NCBI GenBank assembly: GCA_017893485.1
Contig: CM030361.1
Coordinates: forward strand, 307,301,224-307,365,223
Direction of reading: 5' to 3'
Source of the DNA: Hemerocallis citrina
Taxonomy: Eukaryota > Streptophyta > Magnoliopsida > Asparagales > Asphodelaceae
DNA: 64,000 nucleotides
Below the pieces are notes generated by a model. The model did no database searches, was not told the origin of the DNA, and saw only the letters and a list, made by a program, of their open reading frames with translations. This document shows, piece after piece, positions 56,537 to 64,000 of this stretch. The number at the start of each line of letters is the position of its first letter. Positions within the stretch are counted from its first letter, which is position 1. A program made the position numbers and the translations under genes.

Positions 56537-59500
56537 TTATAAGCAGCACTCCTCCAATAGGCAGCAGCAGCAAAGGGCAGCCATACTGCAAGTGATCAAA
56601 ATACAAAGGTTAAAACTTCATAGGATATCGGTAATGGATGCACAGATGATAAGTTATGGTTATTCAAATTGACTCAGCAGGTAATTTATAGATTACAGGA
56701 AGTCCGAAGTGAAAGCATGAGATAAAAGAGAACCAAACTAACATCATCAGGTCTGCACCATGTCAATCTGGAATCTGGGGCACAAAGTTAATATAGTAAG
56801 AACAAAGATAGTAAATCATTTTTATGATGGTTTTTGAAAATGACTCGGAACTCCTGTTAGTTTTATGTATATCAAAGTTACAACAAGCCTTTGAATAACT
56901 TATATTTGATGAAGAAATGAACAAAGTGTAAAAATTCAAAAATCAAAGTTTACTTTTGACATTGTCTACCTATCAAAGCACATCGACATATAGTTTGCTA
57001 TTTTGAGAAATCATGTGAAGAAATAACTAACCGACTTCAGGATCATGAACAATGGGAATGAACATAAACGTGCTGCCTTTGTCATGCAATATTTCTATAG
57101 CTATAGGAACAGGTATCCAATCAAGGAATGGAACTTGAAGATTGGCCAAACTAATGCAGAATAGTACGAGAAGCTCTGTTAAGAAGAGAAGCAAGGAGTC
57201 TGGGCTGACGAACTGCCATCCCACGAGAAGATTTTGTCACCAACCTACATAAAATACGAATAAGTTCCTCTTCAACAGCTCGATGGCTACTCCTCATATG
57301 AGGCAACATCATCTTCAATATATCAGAAGTTGATGTCTCAAAGCTGCACTTATTACATGAGAAAAAGGGTCCCTTGTTTAAGCTTTCAAGAAGTATTCGT
57401 GATAGATTTCAAGGATAACCGGACATTTGTTATGTAATCGAAGGATTCTCTCCCAATCTATAACAATCAATATCTTGCTATATACCAAAGCCCACCATGG
57501 TGTCCCTTTCTTCTCATAAATATTTATGGGAATAGAGGTTTCAGACCCAAACAAAAAAATTGTTAGGATTGTGTCTTGTATACTCGTTGTTCAGATTAAA
57601 AGAAGGTAATATGAAGCACAGAGGTCGAAGCATCGAAGCGAGTAGAAGGAGAGCAGCAACAGCAGGTGCAGGATAGTTGCATCGACCAGTCTTGGTGACA
57701 GTCGCCGCACCCCCCGACCGCACCCCCGACCACTCGTTGTACTGGAAAATCAGAGAGTGGTACGGTCGACCGGTCTTGTTGGACGGTCGACCGCCGCGGC
57801 GTTGATTCGTTTTTGGGCTTCGATTTGTTAGCTCGGTTCAGCCAAATCTTCAACTCCAAGTTAGATCGTGCGGCTCCTATTCAGTTACTTCTTTTTCAGG
57901 TGTTATCAGAAGATTGAGGATCAAGATTGGACCTAGGTTTTCTCTCTATTCCTCTATATATATTGTAAACTCTTCTAATATGAGAGGGAGTACTTCATAG
58001 ATTCTTTTCTCCATTGCAAAGAGAGGCTCGAGAGAGAGATAGTTCTTGGTGGGTGAGTTTAATTTCTTGTGTCAAGTGAATCAGTAACTCCTTATAATCT
58101 CTTCTAGTTGAATATCAGATCTCCCTATATTTCCCCCGGATTAAGTAAAAGCTAACCAGGATAAGTCATCGTTGTTGTGTTTGTGTTAGTTTTGTTGATC
58201 TACTTGCTTGCTCAATTTATTCGCCTCGTCTACTTCGACTTCCTCATTGTTCTAATTAGTTCCTCTGCGACCAGAGGGCATTTGTTGACGCCCCAATCCC
58301 AACAACTGGTATCAGAGCTTCAGGTTGCCGAGTTTCTTGGTTAAGATGACAGGCCACAGTATTTTGAAGATCAAGCAGTTCGATGGTAAGATCAACTTCA
58401 ATCTTTGAAAGACTGACATGTATGATGTTCTTGTTCAAGAACGGTTGTAGTCAGCAGTAAAGAAGAAGGAAAAGCCAACTGATATGAAAGATGACGTTTG
58501 GGAAGATATTCGTGAAAGAGCCATAAGTCTAATCTGACTATCCTTGGCAGACGAGGTCAAGTGCAGATTTCTTGAAGAAACTGACGCGGCGAGTCTGTGG
58601 GAAAGACTCATAACTGACTACTCTGTTTCGTCGTTATTAGATCGGATGCATTAGAAGAGAAAGTTGTTCCGTTTATCTACGAAGGAAGGTACCAATCTCC
58701 AAGACCACATTACAGAGTTCAGTAAGGTATTATCTGAACTTAAGGCGATCAACGCAGATGTTTGTGAGGAAGATAAAGCTTTCACCTGATATATTCACTG
58801 CCGGATTCGTACGAGCCTTTGATCACGACCATGCTACACGGTAGATCTACCAAGAAGAGTATTTCGGTAGATAGTGTAATCAAAGCATTGAAGGAAAATC
58901 AACTTAGGAAGGAGACCCATAAATCTGCATCGTCTATTGCTACAAGTTGTCTAGCAGTGGATGGTCCTTCGGGAGAAAGACAAAGTGCTTTGCAAAAGAA
59001 TTCGATCCATTGCCGATATTGTAAGAGGCCATGGCATATCAAGAAAGACTGTTGGAAATTGCAGAATCAGGAGTGCGCAAAGAATGGGAGTTCAGCCGCT
59101 AATGTAGTTAGTGCCTTTGATTCAGGTGATTCGTGTCTTCTTGTTTCAAATTCTTTAGAAGTAGATTCTAGTTGGATTCTTGACTCAGGGAGTTCTTCTC
59201 ATATTTGCTCCGAGAGAGTTGTTTTCTACTTATATGTCTACTAGGGGCGTTGTGTGATAATGGAAACTGGAGAGATTTGTGAAGTAGTGGGTGAGGGAAC
59301 AGTTGAGTTGAAGATGCCAGGTCTACACATGTTCACTTTAAGGGATGTTTTGCATATTTCTTTGCTGAAACGGAATCTGATTTTCTTGGAAACTCTTGAT
59401 GCACGGGACTGCAGGTACACAGCTCGAGATAGAGTTCTGTCTGTTTTTCAGGGTCATCGTAAGGTGATTAGAGGTATGAGAATGGTTGGGCCAAGCCAAA

Positions 59501-62500
59501 ACAATCTCTATAAGCTTTGGGGAATTCAAAATACTTGCGTAAGTGTTGCTCCTTTTTCCGGTATTCCCGCAAGCTTAGCTAGTTTGCCGCAACTAGATTC
59601 ATCGAGACGAGACCACGACGTTCGAATATCGTCGAGGTGGAAAAAACCTAAGGGTAGGTAGAGTTCATGCGGAGTTTGGCAACTTCGTGAGTACAACTAC
59701 GGAGGTGGGTCTTTGAGGGGCTGCACTGGATTCGATGAGATTGGGTAGAGATCATTTCAACTAGAAGAAGCTATTGTTCTAAGTTTTCTTTGCAAGTGGA
59801 ATTTGTTAGAGTTTGGAGATGAGTAACACATCATGTGATAACACTCGTATGCAATCCAAGGTAGAGTTTGTTAGGATTATGTCTTGTATACTCGTTGTTC
59901 AGATTAAAAGAAGGTAATATAAAGCACGGAGGTCAAAGCGTCGAAGCGAGTAGAAGAAGAACAGCAGCAGCAGCAGGTGCAGGATAGTTGCGGTCGACCG
60001 GTCTTGGTGATAGTCGACCGCACCCCCCGACCGCTCGTTGTACTGGGAAGTCAGAGAGTGGTACGGTCGACCGGTCTTGTTGGACGATCGACTGCCCGCG
60101 ACGCTGATTCATTTTTGGGCTTCGATTTGTTAGGTCGGTCCAGCCCAATCTTCAACTCTAAGTTAGATCGTGCGGCTCCTATTCAGTTACTTCTTTTCCA
60201 GGTTTTATCGAACAATTGAGGATCAAAATTAGACCTAGGTTTTCTCTCTATTCCTCTATATATATATATATTGTAAACTTCTCCAATATAAGAGGGGGTA
60301 CTTTATAGATTCTTTTCTCCATTGCAAAGAAAGGCTCGAGAGAGAGATAGTTCTTGGTAGGTGAGTTTAATTCCTTAGGTCAAGTGAATCAGTAACTCCT
60401 TGTAATCTCTTCTAGATGAATATCAGATCTCCCTATATTTCCCCCCGGATTAAGCAAAAGCTAATCGGGATAAGTCATCGTTGTTGTGTTTGTGTTAGTT
60501 TGGTGGATCTACTTGCTTGCTCAATTTATTCGCCTCGTCTACTTCGACTTCCTCATTGCTCTAATTAGTTCCGCTGTGACCAGAGGGCGTTTGTTGACGC
60601 CCCAATCCCAACAAAAATTTCTCCAGTGAGGTGGAGAATCATTATCCTTACATCTTTTCAATCAGAAGACCTAAAAATGAATAGAGTACCGAATAGAGGT
60701 ACTCTTTACTTTCACAAGACTCCTTAATTTTTTTCTAAGTCTATTTATTGGCTTGCAGAGCTTGGTGCCATGAATAATTAGTGAAGCATTTCAGGTGACA
60801 CAAAGCTCATACCTATTCTAGCTAGCGGTTTACCCGCGCCTGAGAAATCTCGTTGATTTGGAAGTACTCAAGTCACCCAAATCACCCACACGAAAAGTCT
60901 ACGAAACACATATAAAGTTGCAGTACATATCTAGGAAATGCCAACTTTTGTTTCCTATAGCACTTCTTTAACAATTAAATATGAGATACAATCATACAAG
61001 CCAATTGGGAAGTGCTGGGGATCTTTTCTTGTATTTAGAATCTTTGATGTATTATGTAGAGATTATGTTTTTGCGTTGAGAAGACTCACATGCCTACAAT
61101 TTATCATGTTTTTTTTTTTTGAACTTGTTACATATATATGTTTCTTCTTGTTATGCTAGACTCACAGAGTTTCCATATTTCACCGTCATATTTAAACTTA
61201 AAAAGTGAACTAGTTACATAGCACATGGAATGCACGCAAGCAGCTAGACATTTCCAACATTATAGCTATTGAAAGTTGTCCTTTTCAATTTTTAAATTTA
61301 AGTGAATGGTTGATAACTTGTTTAGATTTATAAGTTGATGGTAGCTAGTCTACTACAAACACAACCCAACACTAGATATAATAGTAGAGATATTGAACTC
61401 GATTTTGTTTAAATATAAATTATATATACTTTTTATATATGAAAGATGTTACACTTCAACTTACATGGTTGTATTTAAATTGCTCTGGCTACAAAATTGA
61501 CTATAACTTCAGTGTCTGATATAATAGTTCCCAGTAGCTTGTTCTCTTAGAGACACGTATTAATTAAACATTAGTTTGACATCTCTGTCAAGAGATTTAT
61601 AGTAGTCGCTTGTTAGGAAATGATAGACCAATCAGATGGTTGTAGAGAAGTGTTCAAGAAGTGTACAAATATGACGGATATATTAATGACCCTACCGATG
61701 GACCAAAACTCCAAAGTTGTGGTAAGGGTGAGGGTTTTAATATTTATATTCTAACACGCCTCCACAGGTTGAGGGCCATATTTTTGGGCCAAGACCTGGA
61801 CTATACGCAGCGGTGTTTTTTTCTTTTCAATCTGCATTTAAATTGCGCAGCCGGTGAGATTCTAACCTGGGTTGCTCTGATACCATATTAATGACCCTAC
61901 CGATGGACCAAAACTCCAAAATTGTGGTAAGGGTGAGGGTTTTAATATTTATATTCTAACAGGATAAGTGTCCAAAATAATGAATACAAGTAAAATTACA
62001 TCTTCTCAATCTGAAAACTTTGGGGGTAACATACGAGAATCATATTTCAAAACAGCCTATCATCTTCACTGTTGTCCCAAATTTCAAATTCATGGAACTG
62101 AAGAGACTGTGCATTAAAACCCAAGAAGCAACTTCGAATTCTACATTGAAATATCAGTTACAAATTTATAATACATATATGCTATTTGATGAGAAATGAA
62201 TGAAGTCCTTAATATCGTAAATAACGCATACTAAAACACATTACAAGCAAGTAATCTATCTCATCCTTATTGACTGAGAGCTACAACGAATAACTAATGA
62301 AAAAAAGTGGGAAAACAGTTAATTTCATTGACATTCAATACCTCCCTAAGAAAGCATCAGGGAACATAACATTCATAGTATGGCGTAGAACATAGCCATA
62401 GAACAAAACATTTCAAATTAATCGAAAATGTTTCACCTCCAAACCAACAAGAAAAGACTTCTATAGCAGAGGAAGATACATTTGTATACTACCACCAATA

Positions 62501-63524
62501 CTATTCAATTCTACACAAATTATACAACACTAATATCACAAATGGCAACCTAGAGTAGAGAGAGTTTTCACATAAATCTACACTCCAACCCCCAATCAAT
62601 TTCAATCCTTTCATATTAAATTTTACTTTTTTAATTAAAGGCTAACTTTCATCATAAGGCAAACAAATATCTTCCCGAGCACCGCAGATCAAGAGCATGG
62701 GACCCGCTCTGCTCTGCTCTGATACAAATTGAAACGAACCCAGGAGAACTCACCCTTAAAAGCTAGTTGTTAAAAGCTAGTTGTCAAGGATAGGGAACCC
62801 AAGTTTATTTCAACCCCACATCAGCTACCCATATAACCGATATGGGACTAAATGCTCCCTAACAAACTAATCATGCCAAACACATAGCAACCCCAAATCA
62901 GATAACAGAAACAATATGGTAATTTTTTTCAAATTGGAGTCAAAAAGATGTATCATACCATCCTCTTAGAAAAGAAAAGCAGGAGTCCCCATGATGCTCA
63001 TGGCTGTGATGGCTATGGTAGTACACTTGAGATGGAGGTGGTGGTGGTTGGTACTGATCCTCAAAGTATCCCTGATACCCATAACCACCTGGTGGTGGTG
63101 GTGGTGGTGGTGGATAAGCCCCCGGTGGCCCTGGTGGTGGTGGATAAGCCCCTGGTGGAGGGTGGGGATATCCAGGCTGTGGTGGATAATACCCTGCAAA
63201 TAACAAAAAACAATATATAGCCAGGGCCTATGAATAACCAATTTGATCCATGTATCATTTTCTTGTATTAGTTTTGTACAATTCTTTCAGAAATTAATAT
63301 TAAAGATTAAAAAAAATCACATCAACTGTTTATCAATTTTCTGGATCGAAGCTCTAATGTGTATTTTTTTTTCAATTTTTTTTTTCATTGTATTAAATTG
63401 AATGAGAAAGAAATGAAACCCAACACAAATGACATCAACTGGAGCATACATACCCATCAATCCAAAATGAACAATTAATTAGAGGGGGGTTACCTGGTGG
63501 TGGGTAGGGTTCTTGATAGCTCAT
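56537..63524 (-). CDS. CYSTM family cysteine-rich transmembrane protein
   Basis: Minus-strand gene with three exons: 63494-63524 (10 codons plus 1 nt), 62959-63193 and 56537-56585. Introns are GT-AG, 300 bp and 6,373 bp. The 104-aa product starts MSYQEPYPPPG, has a Pro/Gly/Tyr-rich stretch (12-64, including eight consecutive prolines), a His-rich segment HSHHSHEHH (70-78) and a C-terminal CYSTM module C-M-A-A-L-C-C-C-C-L-L-E-E-C-C-L (89-104). The codon for Cys89 is split across intron 2 (TG|T), and joining gives the family's GCxAALCCCC pattern exactly; this fixes the distant exon 3. CYSTM proteins are small, tail-anchored, membrane-associated proteins linked to stress and metal tolerance. Intron 2 holds Copia D and a TRIM. 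A TATA box lies upstream. Function here is inference. Confidence 0.87.
56586..57560. other. CYSTM intron 2, 3'-side segment
   Basis: Intronic AT-rich sequence. A minus-strand stretch of about 90 codons without stop (57400-57140) and a hydrophobic frame (57224-57027) have no recognisable domain. Not called as genes. Confidence 0.45.
57561..58304 (+). repeat. Copia D 5' LTR
   Basis: 744 bp. Contains ACGGTCGACCGG and GACGGTCGACCG near 57762-57793 and a TATATATA promoter-like run near 57955. Confidence 0.95.
58307..58318 (+). promoter_or_regulatory. Copia D primer-binding site
   Basis: TGGTATCAGAGC, two bases from the LTR, initiator-Met tRNA type. Confidence 0.95.
58346..59660 (+). pseudogene. 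Copia D gag and protease remnant
   Basis: ATG at 58346 opens MTGHSILKIKQFDGKINFNL. Gag continues with DVWEDIRERAISLI, ADEVKCRFLEETDAASLWE, GTNLQDHITEFSKVLSELK and a CCHC knuckle CRYCKRPWHIKKDC (58990-59055, same arrangement as Tnt1/Tork-type gag). Protease: SSWILDSGSSSHIC with intact DSG (59170-59215), then GEGTVELKMPG and LRDVLHI. Stops near 58406, 58448, 58537 and 58653 and a frameshift near 58790 disrupt gag; another stop falls at 59242. The reading ends with a GAG-pre-integrase-like start (about 59510); the rest of pol is deleted. Confidence 0.88.
59869..60613 (+). repeat. Copia D 3' LTR
   Basis: 745 bp; preceded by a weak polypurine-like CAAGGTAGAGTT. Carries GCGGTCGACCGG where the 5' LTR has GCATCGACCAG, so the palindromes have changed since insertion. 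Confidence 0.95.
60614..61680. other. CYSTM intron 2, middle segment
   Basis: AT-rich intronic sequence, no recognisable feature apart from the TRIM target site at its end. Confidence 0.5.
61681..61961 (-). mobile_element. TRIM retrotransposon
   Basis: Two nearly identical 76-bp terminal repeats (61681-61756, 61886-61961; one difference seen) reading TGTTAGAATATAAATATT on the minus strand. A perfect initiator-Met PBS (TGGTATCAGAGC, 61874-61885, minus) touches the 5' LTR. TSD GGATA at 61676-61680 and 61962-61966. Total 281 bp, no coding. Confidence 0.92.
61967..62958. other. CYSTM intron 2, 5'-side segment
   Basis: AT-rich intronic sequence, no recognisable feature. The donor GTATGAT is at its right end (minus strand). 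Confidence 0.5.
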
Positions 63525-63600
63525 GTTCTTCCTTCTTCCTGGACTAGTAATTAGATAGATAGATTGAAGGTGAGGAATGGTATGGGCAAAGATGGTTGGA

Positions 63601-63610
63601 TTTATATACC
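63601..63610 (-). promoter_or_regulatory. CYSTM gene TATA box
   Basis: Minus-strand GGTATATAAA about 77 bp upstream of the ATG, a good position for a short 5' UTR. Upstream sequence to 63731 contains ACGTGCATCATACGT- and ACGTGTATTGCGCGT-like hairpin motifs resembling Helitron ends. Confidence 0.65.
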
Positions 63611-63731
63611 TAATAGAGTTGGGGTTCTATAATTGATAGACAACCCAACTTACGTGTATTGCGCGTATAAATTAATTTAATCAACTTAAGGGGAAAAAAC
63701 GTGCATCATACGTACTGATTAAATCTCCAAT

Positions 63732-64000
63732 TGGGCTGTAAATCGGACCGGACAGCCATATGTTCAAGCTTGGACCAAAATTTTATTCGGATGGGCTTAT
63801 ATTCGACTCAGTCCAGATCGGACAAAATTTTTATAGTTCGGACTCGATTTGTTATAAAAGCAAAAAACTATGTTTGTTCGGACGGACCGGACTCGGTAAA
63901 GCATCGGACCGAATAATTTGTTCAAGTTCGGTTCGTACAACAGTTCGGACGGTTCATGATCGGGCCATTTCTCGAGCTGGACACGGACGGACGACGTACC
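63732..64000. mobile_element. hAT MITE, CCGTCCGA-rich, cut by window edge
   Basis: Starts TGGGCTGTAAATCGGACCGG and matches the inverted form of 41324-41637 almost throughout. The right terminus lies beyond 64000. It sits about 120 bp upstream of the CYSTM TATA box. Confidence 0.8.

Larger units (their letters stand above)
57561..60613 (+). mobile_element. Copia LTR retrotransposon D, gag-protease only
   Basis: LTRs of 744 and 745 bp (TGTTAGGATT...CCCAACA), perfect 5-bp duplication AAAAT (57556-57560, 60614-60618), PBS and a weak polypurine tract. The 1,564-bp interior has gag and protease but no integrase, RT or RNase H. It is a non-autonomous TR-GAG-like element, inserted antisense in CYSTM intron 2. 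Confidence 0.93.

Noticed and set aside
57027..57420. Minus-strand open stretch ending in MAVRQPRLLASLLNRA, considered as an extra CYSTM exon or separate gene.
   Set aside because: CYSTM is complete without it, no family was recognised, and chance openness over about 90 codons is plausible.
63070..63210. Plus-strand Trp-rich frames over GGT repeats.
   Set aside because: They are antisense to the proline codons of CYSTM exon 2.

Overview
The window is nuclear DNA from a flowering plant, most likely a eudicot. It is intergenic and repeat-rich. The evidence is three spliced or compact plant genes, Copia retrotransposons primed by initiator-Met tRNA, plant L1 LINEs, Helitrons, and hAT and Tourist-like MITEs. 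No rRNA, tRNA, CRISPR or bacterial operon structure was seen. Everything was read by eye; no search or alignment program was run.

Only three host genes are supported. (1) 18734-19234 (+): a small acidic protein with a CHZ-type histone-chaperone motif. (2) 42722-46155 (+): a three-exon auxin co-receptor F-box gene of the AFB2/AFB3 type, 573 aa, with a near-perfect miR393 target site in exon 3. (3) 63524-56537 (-): a three-exon CYSTM (cysteine-rich transmembrane) gene of 104 aa. Its second intron is about 6.4 kb and holds a gag-only Copia element and a TRIM element.

Layout. 1-9362: 3' part of an old Copia element (A), split by a 3.45-kb solo LTR. 9460-9648: a small Helitron. 10355-16560: a decayed minus-strand LINE, split by a second, 3.87-kb solo LTR of the same family as the first. 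17836-19234: a Tourist-like element abutting the CHZ gene promoter. 19300-21240: degenerate tandem repeats carrying a hAT MITE. 23080-24200: minisatellites, a hAT MITE and a 141-bp LINE tail copy. 24400-30236: two head-to-tail Helitrons, one holding a nearly intact L1 LINE. 30513-32083: a Tourist-like element and a long foldback element. 33332-39672: Helitrons carrying a third solo LTR and a complete gag-less Copia element (C). 39753-41637: two Tourist-like elements and a hAT MITE upstream of AFB2. 46924-47594: another Tourist-like element. 47896-55995: a complete Copia element (B), same family as A. 56088-63731: the CYSTM gene and its intronic transposons. 63732-64000: a hAT MITE cut by the window edge.

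Most of the window is layered transposon insertion. Exact target-site duplications (TSDs) let many layers be ordered. No operon-like gene cooperation exists here. The main interactions are between transposons and genes: a MITE at the CHZ core promoter, MITEs on both sides of AFB2, and retroelements inside the CYSTM intron. The best leads for something undescribed are a Tourist-like family in which each copy carries its own palindromic core repeats, hAT MITEs sharing a GTTGNNGT target, and a CGGTCGACCG palindrome shared by unrelated Copia LTRs.
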